A DNA stretch of 64,000 bases, taken from positions 1 to 64,000 of the forward strand of contig CABTZK010000006.1 of NCBI GenBank assembly GCA_902489275.1, in the 5' to 3' direction. Shown here piece by piece: positions 34,382 to 43,724 of this stretch. Source of the stretch: an uncultured Porphyromonadaceae bacterium. Lineage in GTDB: Bacteria > Bacteroidota > Bacteroidia > Bacteroidales > Muribaculaceae. Positions within the stretch are counted from its first letter, which is position 1; each line of letters opens with the position of its first letter. Below the pieces are notes generated by a model, which worked only from the letters and a program-made list of their open reading frames with translations, made no database searches and was not told the DNA's origin. A program made the translations under genes and the position numbers.

Positions 34382-34966
34382 ATGACAAAGAAAGGAAAAA
34401 TCTGCATTTTTGGCGCATCAAGCGGACGCATTGAGAGCACCTACACCGACGAGGCCTACAAATTGGGCACGCTCATGGCCGAAAGCGGCTGGGACTGCGT
34501 GTGCGGAGCCGGGCGCAATGGGCTCATGCGCGCCGTGAGCGACGGCGTGCTCGATGCGGGGGGAGCCGTGACGGGCATTATCCCCAAGTTCATGGTCGAC
34601 AACGGCTGGGACTATGACCGCCTGACCGAGACCATCATCACCCCCGACATGCACACCCGCAAAGAATCCATGGCCGAAATCGCCGATGCCTTCATTGCCC
34701 TGCCTGGTGGCTGCGGCACCATCGAGGAACTCATGGAAATCTACACCTGGCGGCAACTCGGCATCGTCGAGAAACCCATCGTGGTGCTCAACACCATTGG
34801 CTACTACGACCCGCTGCTCAAAATGGTGGAGCGCTGCAGCACGCTGGGATTCATCAAGCAGAGCCACAGATGCTTGTGGAAGATTGCCGCCACGCCCAAA
34901 GAAGCCATCGCCTCGGTTGAGCGGCAACTGGAAAGAGGCATTCTTCCTGTCGAGTCGAAATACTAA
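34382..34966 (+). CDS. LOG-family (TIGR00730) Rossmann-fold protein
   Basis: LOG-family proteins hydrolyse nucleoside 5'-monophosphates to base and ribose 5-phosphate; plant members activate cytokinins. The signature PGGCGTIEELMEIYTW (pattern PGGxGTxxE) is intact, as is the HTRKESM segment. The N-terminus KICIFGASSGR fits the family fold. The length of 194 residues is normal. In gut bacteria the natural substrate is unclear. It precedes the DUF4271 gene by nine bases. Confidence 0.88.
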   Translation: MTKKGKICIFGASSGRIESTYTDEAYKLGTLMAESGWDCVCGAGRNGLMRAVSDGVLDAGGAVTGIIPKFMVDNGWDYDRLTETIITPDMHTRKESMAEIADAFIALPGGCGTIEELMEIYTWRQLGIVEKPIVVLNTIGYYDPLLKMVERCSTLGFIKQSHRCLWKIAATPKEAIASVERQLERGILPVESKY

Positions 34967-34975
34967 ACTGCCCGA

Positions 34976-35902
34976 ATGCCAATGCCCCAGCATGCCCCAT
35001 CGCACACCTTGACTGCCGCCCCTGCCGATAGCGCAATGGCGGGCATCTTCCCTGCCAAGTTTGTCCTGCATCGCGACACCGCTAGAACCGACTCGGCCGC
35101 CTTGAAGTGGGTACCTCAATACCCGGCGGGCTTCCCGGCTCGCCAGGGCAACAACGCGCCGCACCAGGCCATCGACCAGCTGCCCATCATGCAAGTGCCC
35201 CAAGGCGAGGCAAGCAACATCCGCCTGCAATCGCCCCTCTACGACACGGGGGCGATGACCTTGCTGCTGCTGGGCATTGTCGCGGTCACCATGAGTTTTC
35301 ACTCGGGCTATAAATACGTGGAAAATTTCCTCCACAACATGTTTTCCATCCGCAAGCGCGAGAACCTCTTCGACGACCACACGGTGAGCGAACTCGGCAT
35401 CATGACCGCGCTCATCCTGAACACCTGCGTGATGATGAGCCTGGCCACTTTCTATGCCATGGGCCTCTTCCTGCCGGGCCAAGTGCCCTGCCTCTCAAGC
35501 CGAGTGTTCCTGCACGTGGGGGCTTTTGCGGCACTGTGGGGCTTGTTCTACTTAGCCCAATTAGGCATTTACTACGTGCTGGGCTACGTGTTCACCGACC
35601 CGCTGAACGCCAGGATATGGCGAAGTGGCTACAAGGCATCCATGTCGCTGCTGGGACTCCTGTGCTTCCCCGTCGTTGTCGTTCTGCTCGTGTATCCATC
35701 AAGTGTCAGAATCACACTTTTCATCATCATTTTGCTTTATATAGGAGCACGTTTAGTGTTTATTTACAAAGGATTTAGGATTTTTTTCAACAATATTTCA
35801 AAAAGTGTCTTTTTTATTTTGTACCTTTGCAGCGTCGAAATTGTACCTCCAATTTTGTACTGTTTTGGTGCGATTTTAACATGCCAATTGTTACAGTCAT
35901 AA
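34976..35902 (+). CDS. DUF4271 integral membrane protein
   Basis: The 308-residue protein has a long soluble N-terminal tail of about 90 residues and then six or so hydrophobic segments (for example AMTLLLLGIVAVTMSF near 95 and SLLGLLCFPVVVVLLVYP near 225). I recognise the pattern as DUF4271, a Bacteroidetes family found in front of hemD. Its function is unknown. The last 80 codons contain a good -7 element (35822-35829), so hemD may be transcribed from inside this gene. Base composition falls toward AT in this 3' part. Confidence 0.8.
   Translation: MPMPQHAPSHTLTAAPADSAMAGIFPAKFVLHRDTARTDSAALKWVPQYPAGFPARQGNNAPHQAIDQLPIMQVPQGEASNIRLQSPLYDTGAMTLLLLGIVAVTMSFHSGYKYVENFLHNMFSIRKRENLFDDHTVSELGIMTALILNTCVMMSLATFYAMGLFLPGQVPCLSSRVFLHVGAFAALWGLFYLAQLGIYYVLGYVFTDPLNARIWRSGYKASMSLLGLLCFPVVVVLLVYPSSVRITLFIIILLYIGARLVFIYKGFRIFFNNISKSVFFILYLCSVEIVPPILYCFGAILTCQLLQS
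35822..35829 (+). promoter_or_regulatory. Internal -7 element for hemD
   Basis: TACCTTTG lies inside the 3' end of the DUF4271 gene, about 95 bases before the hemD ATG. The -33 side is a T-rich run and not distinctive. Confidence 0.4.
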
Positions 35903-35924
35903 AAACGATCTATTAACATTGAAA

Positions 35925-36665
35925 ATGAAGAAAATATTGATTTCTCAGCCGAAGCCCACTTCGGAGAAATCGCCTTATTACGCTCTTGAGGAAAAACATG
36001 GAGTAGAAATCGTATTTCGTCCATTTTTCAAGGTAGAGGGGCTGACTTCAAGAGAATTCCGCCAGCAGAAGATTTCCATCAGCGACTACACTGCGGTGAT
36101 TTTCACGGCTCGCATCGCCATCGACCACTATTTTCGCCTGGCCAAGGAACTGCGTTTCGACGTGCCCGACACCATGAAATACTTCTGCATCAGCGAGACT
36201 GTTGCACATTACCTCCAAAAGTATATCATCTACCGCAAGCGCAAAATCTTCTTTAGCGAGAGCGGCAAGATGGATGGACTGATTCCCCTGATCGAGAAAC
36301 ACAAGAAAGAACGCTACCTCTACGTCGTGAGCGATGTGCACGAGTCGAGACTCCAACTGCTCGAAGAGAAGAAAATCAATTTCCAGCAAGCGGTCATGTA
36401 TCGCACCGTGAGCAACACTTTCCCAAAAGACGAGCCGTTTGACTACGATATGCTCATCCTCTTCACGCCAACAGGCGTGAAGTCACTGTTGAGCAATTTC
36501 CCCGATTTCAAGCAGGGCGATATTGCGATTGGCGCAATGGGCACCAACACCATCGAGGAACTCAAAAACAATGACCTGCGCCTTGACCTCACCACGTCGA
36601 GCGAGGCACCGTCGATGGCAGCCGCTATCGACCAGTATCTCGACAAGACGGAAGGGCAGAAATAG
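35925..36665 (+). CDS. hemD: Uroporphyrinogen-III synthase
   Basis: HemD cyclises hydroxymethylbilane to uroporphyrinogen III, the branch point to haem and cobalamin. The 246-residue chain is divergent, as this family always is, but has the typical opening KKILISQPKPTSEKSPYYAL and the late segment ILFTPTGVKSLLSNFPDF. I use the ATG at 35925; a TTG at 35919 is in frame. A strong terminator follows. The link to DUF4271 supports the call. Confidence 0.85.
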   Translation: MKKILISQPKPTSEKSPYYALEEKHGVEIVFRPFFKVEGLTSREFRQQKISISDYTAVIFTARIAIDHYFRLAKELRFDVPDTMKYFCISETVAHYLQKYIIYRKRKIFFSESGKMDGLIPLIEKHKKERYLYVVSDVHESRLQLLEEKKINFQQAVMYRTVSNTFPKDEPFDYDMLILFTPTGVKSLLSNFPDFKQGDIAIGAMGTNTIEELKNNDLRLDLTTSSEAPSMAAAIDQYLDKTEGQK

Positions 36666-36710
36666 GCTGCAAGCGAAAAAGAAGCCCACAAAAAATCATC
36701 ATACGATTCC

Positions 36711-36748
36711 AAGATGCTTTGTCACGGTTGTGGCGAAGCATCTTTTTT
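36711..36748 (+). terminator. Terminator after hemD
   Basis: aagatgctt and aagcatctt pair perfectly around a 16-base loop, and the run continues into six T. Confidence 0.85.
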
Positions 36749-36769
36749 CAAGGAAGTAGCCAAAAACCA

Positions 36770-36804
36770 AGGAGGATGCGCCTGCAAAGTGGGCACATCC
36801 TCCT
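36770..36804 (-). terminator. Terminator of the leucine-rich-repeat protein gene
   Basis: aggaggatg and catcctcct pair perfectly. On the minus strand the stem is followed by ggttttt. It lies 36 bases past the stop at 36840. Confidence 0.75.
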
Positions 36805-36839
36805 GAAAAATTGGATAGCTGAAAAATTTTTGCGCCTTT

Positions 36840-39386
36840 TTAGCGGACGGCCAGCTTGAGCGAGCGGCCATCGACCGTCACGACATACATGCCTGGAGCG
36901 AGGTCGGCTACCGAAAGGATTTGATTGGCGGCATGCGCTTTCACTTGGCGCACTTTCACACCAGCCACGTTGTACATGGAAATCATGCGGCCTGGGCAAG
37001 TGCCTTGAACCTCAACAGTGCCAGCGGCAGGGTCGTAGACCATGCGCAAGGCTGCCGTGCTCACTGCGTCAATGCCCGAGAAACTGACATCAAGCGTGTA
37101 GCCTTTTTCAATGGCGATGTTGCCGTGGCAAGTGGTCTCGCCAGGGTTGCCCAAAATGAAAATCTTGCCGAAATTGTCGCTTTCGGGGAATGTGGACTGG
37201 TTTTCGGTCTCAAACGGGTAAGCAATCTCGTTCAAGTTCTTCAAGTTATTGAACAGCGCATCCAGCGCATCGCTGCTGAGTTGATTGTTGCGCAAGTCGA
37301 TCGTAACGAGAGCGTTGTCAGGAGAGACCGTAAACTCGGTGAGCTCATTTGACGAAGCGTCAACACAATAGGTTTGGTCATTGTCAGGCAAACTCAACTT
37401 GGAGAGTCTTTGATTTCTGCAATCCAGCGTCATTAAGCCCCGAGAGTAGTATTTGATTTCGGGCTGGCGCACTGCGTGCGTAATCTTGTAGGGCGTCGAC
37501 TGCAAGAAACTGCTCCACCAGTTGCCCCAATCCACCCAGAAGGGATCATAGAAGTTCTCCACATTGAACTCAATGTCCTGACCAACTGGGATATTGGTAT
37601 TCACAACCAAGCAAGGATTGACAGGAGCAACCGACCATGCGTCGTCAAGCACATCAATTTTCCAGCCTTTATTCTTGGCACCCATGAGGTCCACTTGCTG
37701 AGCTTTCACATCGGGAATTTCCGACAGCTCAAGTTGCTTCTTCCACGCGCGCTCGTTGGCGTAGACTTTCAAGGATGTCACATTGGGCAACATGGCCAGG
37801 AAAGCATCGAGCTGAGCCTTGGGCAGCACTGTCCTGGCCAAGTAGCAACTTTGCAAGTTGGGCAGCGACGAGTATTGAATGGCAGCCAGCGACGCGCAGC
37901 CCGCCACGCTGAGCCGGCGCAGCTGGGGATTGTGGGTGAGATCCAGCGCGGTAACGGCAATCTTGCTGGCAAAGAACTCTTCGAGTGAAGGCACTTTGCT
38001 CAGGTCGATATTTTCCATGTCGCGATTTCCCGACACATCAAGAACCGCAAGTTTTGAGACCGGAGTCAAGTCAATTGTCGTGAGCGCGTTGGTGGCGACG
38101 TAAAGTTGATTAAGCTCGGTCAAATGATTGAGGTCAAGCTCGCTGATGTAGAAGTTCTTCGACAAGGAGACGTATTTCAGTCTCGGGCACTTGGTCAAGT
38201 CAATCGCTCCGATGCGATTGCTCACCGCATTGAGGTGTTCCAACTCGGGCATGCCATCGAGCGAGAGCTCGGTGAGCTTGTTGAAGCCAAGTTCAAGGGT
38301 TTTGAGTTTGTCCATGCCCGAAAATTGGATGGACTTGATCATTTGCTCCGTAGCCCTGAAGTTGGTCACGCCTTGGGCATAAATCTTGATATTCGTTCCC
38401 TTTGCAGTGCCTGCCACGACACCTTGGGTCTCAAGAAGGTTGACGACCGTGCGTTGCCCGTCGCCAAAGTCAACTTCCACGTTTTCGGGACCGGCCATCA
38501 CCAGGTTCACATCGAGTCCCTCTCGGTTGAGCTCCATCGCAATTTGGGCATCGGTGGTAATCGTGTCGCCATGCTCGCCGGTGTTGTTCTTGAAACATCT
38601 CAGGCAATAGCGTGACGATGCCACCCACGGATATACCATCACGAAGTCGGCATCGAAACCAAATCCCCATGCGCCCGTCGCCTCCTTGTTGCGAGGCGTT
38701 GTCGACCAGTACCGGCCACGCGAGTTCACGTCCATCACGGTTCCGTCCTCGGTATAGTTGCCATAGCCGCAAGCCGGGAAATAGCGCACCACATCGGCCG
38801 CATTGCCACTGGTCCAGTAGTCGGCCTTGGCCAGCTCTTTCACGTCTAACCCGGCGCCGCTTGGGCCCAGCAGGCGGCAAGTGACTTTAAGGCCTTTGAT
38901 TTTGGTTTGATTCGTGTCGTCGTCGGTGAAAATCGGCTCCCAGCGGTAGGCCGAAAGATACTTGTTGTCACCCCCCATGAAACGCAGCGCGTAGCACACA
39001 TAGTTGCCCTCGCCATAGTAATGGGCGTTCAACGTCATCGTCTGGCCAAAAAGGGTCACGGTTTCCTCGCCCGTCTTGTCGATTTTCCAACTCAAATCGG
39101 GATAAGGGCTTGCGGTGGTCTCATCTGGCGGATAGATGCCCGAAATCACAATCAGCTCCTCCTTGGTAGGGAGGTGATAGCCCTCGGGCGGGGTCACGTT
39201 TTTCACATCGGCCCACTTGAAGTAGCCACCCTGAATGTCAAGCTCATCGCCTGTAGCGAATGTGCCGTCGGCATTGAGGTTGTACTTCGCCACCGCCGAA
39301 AGCGGATTCTTGGTTTCTCCACTCCAGGCACACACGTTGCAGAGCAGGAAGGAAATCAATAAAAATAAGTGTCTTTTTCTCTTCAT
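36840..39386 (-). CDS. Secreted leucine-rich-repeat protein with C-terminal sorting domain
   Basis: The 848-residue product begins with a signal peptide (RHLFLLISFLLCNVCAWS). Residues about 45-270 resemble FISUMP-type domains (GYHLPTKEELIVIS; SGNAADVVRYFPACGYGNY; RGRYWSTTP; SRYCLRCFKN). Residues about 340-560 hold irregular leucine-rich repeats (KLKTLELGFNKLTELSLDG; LAVLDVSGNRDMENIDLS), with a second short set near 675-720. The last 75 residues form a type-IX-like tail (GRMISMYNVAGVKVRQV; LAPGMYVVTVDGRSLK). It is probably a surface-bound binding protein; the ligand is unknown. Confidence 0.78.
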   Translation of the reverse strand: MKRKRHLFLLISFLLCNVCAWSGETKNPLSAVAKYNLNADGTFATGDELDIQGGYFKWADVKNVTPPEGYHLPTKEELIVISGIYPPDETTASPYPDLSWKIDKTGEETVTLFGQTMTLNAHYYGEGNYVCYALRFMGGDNKYLSAYRWEPIFTDDDTNQTKIKGLKVTCRLLGPSGAGLDVKELAKADYWTSGNAADVVRYFPACGYGNYTEDGTVMDVNSRGRYWSTTPRNKEATGAWGFGFDADFVMVYPWVASSRYCLRCFKNNTGEHGDTITTDAQIAMELNREGLDVNLVMAGPENVEVDFGDGQRTVVNLLETQGVVAGTAKGTNIKIYAQGVTNFRATEQMIKSIQFSGMDKLKTLELGFNKLTELSLDGMPELEHLNAVSNRIGAIDLTKCPRLKYVSLSKNFYISELDLNHLTELNQLYVATNALTTIDLTPVSKLAVLDVSGNRDMENIDLSKVPSLEEFFASKIAVTALDLTHNPQLRRLSVAGCASLAAIQYSSLPNLQSCYLARTVLPKAQLDAFLAMLPNVTSLKVYANERAWKKQLELSEIPDVKAQQVDLMGAKNKGWKIDVLDDAWSVAPVNPCLVVNTNIPVGQDIEFNVENFYDPFWVDWGNWWSSFLQSTPYKITHAVRQPEIKYYSRGLMTLDCRNQRLSKLSLPDNDQTYCVDASSNELTEFTVSPDNALVTIDLRNNQLSSDALDALFNNLKNLNEIAYPFETENQSTFPESDNFGKIFILGNPGETTCHGNIAIEKGYTLDVSFSGIDAVSTAALRMVYDPAAGTVEVQGTCPGRMISMYNVAGVKVRQVKAHAANQILSVADLAPGMYVVTVDGRSLKLAVR

Positions 39387-39428
39387 GTCAATGGTTTTTG
39401 AAATAGTAAAATGGTAAAAATATCAAGA

Positions 39429-39436
39429 CAAAGATA
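39429..39436 (-). promoter_or_regulatory. -7 element for the leucine-rich-repeat protein gene
   Basis: On the minus strand TATCTTTG lies about 45 bases before the start at 39386. The -33 side is weak. Confidence 0.45.
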
Positions 39437-39636
39437 GAAACTTAATTTCGATAAAGCAGCCACCTCGACATATATTTTTTGGTTTTTTAGCAAATATTTA
39501 GAAATTATCGGCTTCGTTCGAGGCACGACAGGAAACGCTGGTGTGCCCAAAAGTGACGACCGCTAAAAAAGCGCCAATCCCATTGCAAAATACACTGCGG
39601 GTGGCAGGAGAAAAGTGCAAAAATTACTTTTTTCAT

Positions 39637-39667
39637 TTTGTATTGCGCTCGACTTGCAGTAACTTTG
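39637..39667 (+). promoter_or_regulatory. Promoter for the rRNA methyltransferase gene
   Basis: TTTG at 39637-39640, 19 bases and TAACTTTG at 39660-39667. The leader would be about 100 bases. Confidence 0.6.
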
Positions 39668-39774
39668 CAGCAGATTTTTAAAAGAGGTCTTTTAATTCGT
39701 TCCACTTTTTACCACGACAAGAGCCAGCCCGCATGCTGAGGGGGGTGACTTGTCTCTAAACATTTTCTTTCCTG

Positions 39775-41355
39775 ATGAGTGAAAAATTTGAAATGGTCGC
39801 CAAGACTTTCCAAGGTCTCGAAGGCGTGTTAAGCGATGAGCTTCAGGCGCTGGGCGCCAGCGATGTTCTGCAAGGCAAGCGCATGGTCTCGTTCACTGGC
39901 GACAAAGAAATGATGTACCGTGCCAACTTCTGCCTGCGCACAGCGCTGCGGGTCCTTAAACCCATCTACAAGTTCCGCTCTACCGATGCCGATGACCTCT
40001 ACAACCAAGTGAAACGCTTCGATTGGACACCATTCCTGACCCCCGAAACGACGTTCTCAATCGACACTACAGTGTTTAGCGACAGCTTCCGCCACTCCCG
40101 CTTTGTGACCTATCGCGTGAAAGACGCGATAGCCGACTATTTCATGGAACTTGGCGGAAAACGCCCATCGATTCGCCTCAACAATCCCGATATTCAACTC
40201 GACGTGCACATCTCCAACGACGAGGTCACCATCAGCCTCGACTCTTCGGGCGAGCCATTGTACAGGCGCGGGTGGCGGGTGGCGCAGACCGATGCCCCTA
40301 TCAACGAGGTACTCGCCGCCGGCATCCTCAAACTCAGCGGATGGGACGGGCAATGCGACTTGGTCGACCCCATGTGCGGATCGGGCACGTTCCTGATCGA
40401 GGCGGCGCTCATCGCTGCCAATATCAACCCAGGCGTGTACCGCAAGGAATATGCCTTCCAGCATTGGGACGACTATGACCAAGACCTCTTTGAGACCATT
40501 TACAACGACGACTCGGGCGAGAGAGCGTTCGACCACAAAATCTACGGCAGCGACATCGCCATCCAGGCCATAGAAATCTCCAAGCGAAACATCAAGAGCG
40601 CCGGCGTGGCCAAAATGATTGAGGTCAAGCAACAAGACCTGCGCAATATCACCGAGTGTCCCGAAAAGGGCATGCTCGTCACGAACCCTCCCTACGGCGC
40701 CCGCCTGAAATATGACGACATCGAGAGCCTTTACGCCAGCATGGGCGAGAAGATGAAGAAAGTGTTCAAGGGCTACCACTGCTGGGTGATGGCCTACAAC
40801 ACCGACCTCACCGACCTCATTGGCCTCAAGCCATCCATCAACTATCCCCTGCTCAATGGCGAGCTCGAATGCGAATTGAGAGAATATGTCATCTTCGAGG
40901 GCCGCTACAACGATATGCGCCGCGAGGGTGGCGACATCAAAAACCGCGACTTCAGAGCCAGCGACAACGATCGCGGCGCGCATCGCCCGCGATTCAGAGA
41001 AACCTTTGGGAATGGCGATAAAAGGGATGACAAGAGACCTCGTGAGCGGCAACCACGACGCGACAACGACCAGAGTGAGAGGAGACCACGACGCTTCGAG
41101 AAGAAAGAGGGCGGAGCGGCAGAACGGCGCATGCCCCGCTACGGAGAGCGCCCCCGCAGCGACCGGCGAGACAATGGCAGCGGCGAGCGAGAGCGCCAAC
41201 CACGCAAAGAGAACCTCATGGACCGCGACCAATTCTTCCATAGCGAGAAGTTTGCCAAGCAAGTGCTCCAGTATCGCAAGCCCACCCTTGGCAAAGACAG
41301 CGAGGTACCTATCGTGAAAGGACGCCGCAACGGCTGGAGAAAAAAAGACCAGTAG
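39775..41355 (+). CDS. rlmL: THUMP-domain 23S rRNA (guanine-N2) methyltransferase, RlmL-like, with Arg-rich tail
   Basis: Residues about 1-160 form the THUMP-containing RNA-binding part (MVAKTFQGLEGVLSDELQAL). The SAM-binding motif is DPMCGSGTFLIEAA near residue 198 and the catalytic NPPYGARL is near 303. The family methylates guanine N2, G2445 of 23S rRNA in E. coli. It lacks the RlmK half of the fused E. coli protein. Instead, from about residue 375, it carries a tail of about 150 residues dominated by Arg, Asp, Glu and Gly (RRPRRFEKKEGG; RPRSDRRDNGSGERERQP), likely disordered and RNA-binding. The exact target is inferred. Confidence 0.88.
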   Translation: MSEKFEMVAKTFQGLEGVLSDELQALGASDVLQGKRMVSFTGDKEMMYRANFCLRTALRVLKPIYKFRSTDADDLYNQVKRFDWTPFLTPETTFSIDTTVFSDSFRHSRFVTYRVKDAIADYFMELGGKRPSIRLNNPDIQLDVHISNDEVTISLDSSGEPLYRRGWRVAQTDAPINEVLAAGILKLSGWDGQCDLVDPMCGSGTFLIEAALIAANINPGVYRKEYAFQHWDDYDQDLFETIYNDDSGERAFDHKIYGSDIAIQAIEISKRNIKSAGVAKMIEVKQQDLRNITECPEKGMLVTNPPYGARLKYDDIESLYASMGEKMKKVFKGYHCWVMAYNTDLTDLIGLKPSINYPLLNGELECELREYVIFEGRYNDMRREGGDIKNRDFRASDNDRGAHRPRFRETFGNGDKRDDKRPRERQPRRDNDQSERRPRRFEKKEGGAAERRMPRYGERPRSDRRDNGSGERERQPRKENLMDRDQFFHSEKFAKQVLQYRKPTLGKDSEVPIVKGRRNGWRKKDQ

Positions 41356-41420
41356 CCTCTTCCATCGCATTGCGGAGGGCCACCACTCTTAAAATCGTAG
41401 CATTCTAAAAAATCATCACA

Positions 41421-42695
41421 ATGAAGATACTATTGTTAGGATCGGGCGGGCGAGAGTGCGCCATTGCCTGGAAACTGAATCAAAGCGACTTGCTCGACAG
41501 CCTGTACATCGCCCCTGGCAATGCCGGAACGGCCGAATTTGGAGAAAATATCGACATTTCGCCCATGGATTTTGACGCTGTGGGACGCGTGGCACTGGAA
41601 AAGGGAATTGAGATGCTCATTGTGGGCAGCGAAGACCCTCTTGTGGCGGGCATCACCGACTATTTCAATGGCAATCCGCAGCTCAAGGGCATCAAAGTGG
41701 TTGGCCCCTCAAAAGCTGGCGCCCAACTTGAGGGCAGCAAGAATTTTGCCAAGGCATTCATGCAGCGCCACCACATCCCCACAGCAGCCCATTTGAGCGT
41801 GACAGCCGACAATATCCAAGAGGGGTATGCCTTTCTTGAACAACAGCAAGCGCCCTACGTGCTCAAGGCCGACGGTCTCGCTGCCGGCAAGGGGGTGCTC
41901 ATCGTGCCCGCCATTGACGACGCCAAGCGCGCACTCAGCGACATGCTGGGCGGCAAGTTTGGCTCATCGAGCGCCACCGTGGTCATCGAGCAATTTCTCA
42001 AAGGCATCGAGTGCTCGGTGTTTGTGCTCACCGACGGCCGCGACTACCGCATCCTGCCAGTAGCCAAGGACTACAAGCGCGTGGGCGAGCACGAGACTGG
42101 CCTCAACACGGGCGGCATGGGCAGCGTCTCGCCAGTGAGCTTTGCCGACGACGATTTCATGGCCAAGGTTGAGCAGCGCATCATCAAGCCCACCATTGCA
42201 GGCCTCCAGCAAGAAAAGCTGCCTTACACGGGATTTATTTTCTTTGGGCTGATGAACGTGGAGGGAAGCCCCTATGTGATTGAGTATAACTGCCGCATGG
42301 GCGACCCCGAGACCGAGGTGGTCATGCCCCGACTCAAAAGCGACCTGGTGCAATTGCTCGATGCCACCGTCCAGGGTCGCCTGGCCGAGACCCACATGGA
42401 CATCGACCCACGCTATGCCGTGACGGTGATGATGGTGAGTGGCGGCTACCCCGAGCACTACGAGAAAGGCAAGGCCATCACGGGTATCGAGCAGGTGAAA
42501 GACAGCATCGTGTTCCACTCGGGCACCAAGCGGGGCCATGACGGGACGCTGCTCACCGCGGGCGGGCGCGTGCTGGCCGTGACGAGCTATGGAGCCACCA
42601 AGCAACAAGCGCTCGACCGCTCGTTTAAAAACGCGCAAGTGATTGACTTCGACAAGAAGTACTACCGCCACGACATTGGTTTCGACTTGAAATAA
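41421..42695 (+). CDS. purD: Phosphoribosylamine-glycine ligase
   Basis: PurD joins glycine to phosphoribosylamine with ATP in de novo purine synthesis. The 424-residue length is normal. ATP-grasp features are visible: KILLLGSGGRECAIAWKL at the start, APYVLKADGLAAGKGVLIV near 145, and FIFFGLMNVEGSPYVIEYNC followed by RMGDPETE near 290. It is 65 bases after the methyltransferase and 30 before the membrane protein, so the plus-strand group may be one transcript. Confidence 0.97.
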   Translation: MKILLLGSGGRECAIAWKLNQSDLLDSLYIAPGNAGTAEFGENIDISPMDFDAVGRVALEKGIEMLIVGSEDPLVAGITDYFNGNPQLKGIKVVGPSKAGAQLEGSKNFAKAFMQRHHIPTAAHLSVTADNIQEGYAFLEQQQAPYVLKADGLAAGKGVLIVPAIDDAKRALSDMLGGKFGSSSATVVIEQFLKGIECSVFVLTDGRDYRILPVAKDYKRVGEHETGLNTGGMGSVSPVSFADDDFMAKVEQRIIKPTIAGLQQEKLPYTGFIFFGLMNVEGSPYVIEYNCRMGDPETEVVMPRLKSDLVQLLDATVQGRLAETHMDIDPRYAVTVMMVSGGYPEHYEKGKAITGIEQVKDSIVFHSGTKRGHDGTLLTAGGRVLAVTSYGATKQQALDRSFKNAQVIDFDKKYYRHDIGFDLK

Positions 42696-42725
42696 ATCCA
42701 ACTTGGCAGTTCACAGGCCAGCATC

Positions 42726-43724
42726 ATGACCTACTACGAGGAGAGAATCAATGAGTTTTTGAATAGCCGCACGTGCGCTGCACTGGCGGTTGCGGTCTTC
42801 GTACTCGCCTCTTTTCTCGCCTTCGACGCGGGACATTTCACCCAGCCCGATACGGGAAACGGCATTTTCTACTCCTTGACCGACAACCTCATCGCCAATA
42901 AGTTCCTTTCCTACGGCATCAATGTGCTGGCCGTGCTCATCATCACCAACCTCACGATGGCGCTCAACAAGGTTTACAACTTCGTGAGGTCAGTCACATT
43001 TGTCTTTGCCACTACATTTTTAGCGCTTGAATTGGGCAATCCTTTTGTGATGACGCAATTCAACACAGGGACAGCGCTGATTCTGGCTACCGTCTCGCTG
43101 CTGTTTACGCTCTTCTCCTCCTACCAGAAAATAGGGCACTCGCAAAACAGCATCTTCCTCACTTTTGCCGCCTTATCGTTTTGCTGCATGTTCCAGTATG
43201 CTTTTTTGGTGCTTGTGGTGGCTTTCGCCATTGGCTTCTTCCAAATGCGCAGCATGGCATTTCGAGGCATTCTCGCCATGGTCATCGGCATGATCACGCC
43301 ATTCTGGATCATGATTGGTCTTGGCATCGTGAATCCTAAAGACGCCACCCTACCCCAAATCGAGACGATTTGGACAGAATTGCAAGCGGGCCAAGTGCAG
43401 CTGGCGATTGCCTTTACTGCCGCGATAGCCATCCTGGCCATCCTGCTCATGATGACGAATTTGCTCACGATCATGAACTACCGGCTGCAAACACGCGTCT
43501 ACAACTCATTCATCATGACGCTCACCCTGGTGACTATCGCCATGATGTGCATCGACTACCGCAACATGATGATTTACGTGCCGCTACTCAACTGGTGCGT
43601 AGCCATTCAAGTGACCCACACATTTACCATCAATCGCCATTTCTTGCGCCGCTACATCCTCGTGATAGCCATCCTTGCTGCCGCTTTTGGGGTCTATGCG
43701 GGCTACTTACTGGAATTGCTATGA
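42726..43724 (+). CDS. Polytopic membrane protein of unknown function
   Basis: The 332-residue protein has about nine or ten hydrophobic segments. Examples are CAALAVAVFVLASFLAF near residue 20, YAFLVLVVAFAIGFF near 155 and LVTIAMMCIDY near 275. I do not recognise a family with confidence. It is likely an inner-membrane protein common in Bacteroidales. The stop overlaps the pdxB start (ATGA at 43721-43724), so the pair is translationally coupled, but nothing visible ties it to vitamin B6. Confidence 0.75.
   Translation: MTYYEERINEFLNSRTCAALAVAVFVLASFLAFDAGHFTQPDTGNGIFYSLTDNLIANKFLSYGINVLAVLIITNLTMALNKVYNFVRSVTFVFATTFLALELGNPFVMTQFNTGTALILATVSLLFTLFSSYQKIGHSQNSIFLTFAALSFCCMFQYAFLVLVVAFAIGFFQMRSMAFRGILAMVIGMITPFWIMIGLGIVNPKDATLPQIETIWTELQAGQVQLAIAFTAAIAILAILLMMTNLLTIMNYRLQTRVYNSFIMTLTLVTIAMMCIDYRNMMIYVPLLNWCVAIQVTHTFTINRHFLRRYILVIAILAAAFGVYAGYLLELL

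Noticed and set aside
40057..41370. 437-codon minus-strand frame opposite the rRNA methyltransferase
   Set aside because: It runs opposite an intact enzyme with visible catalytic motifs; its hydrophobic look comes from complementing Arg- and Asp-rich codons.
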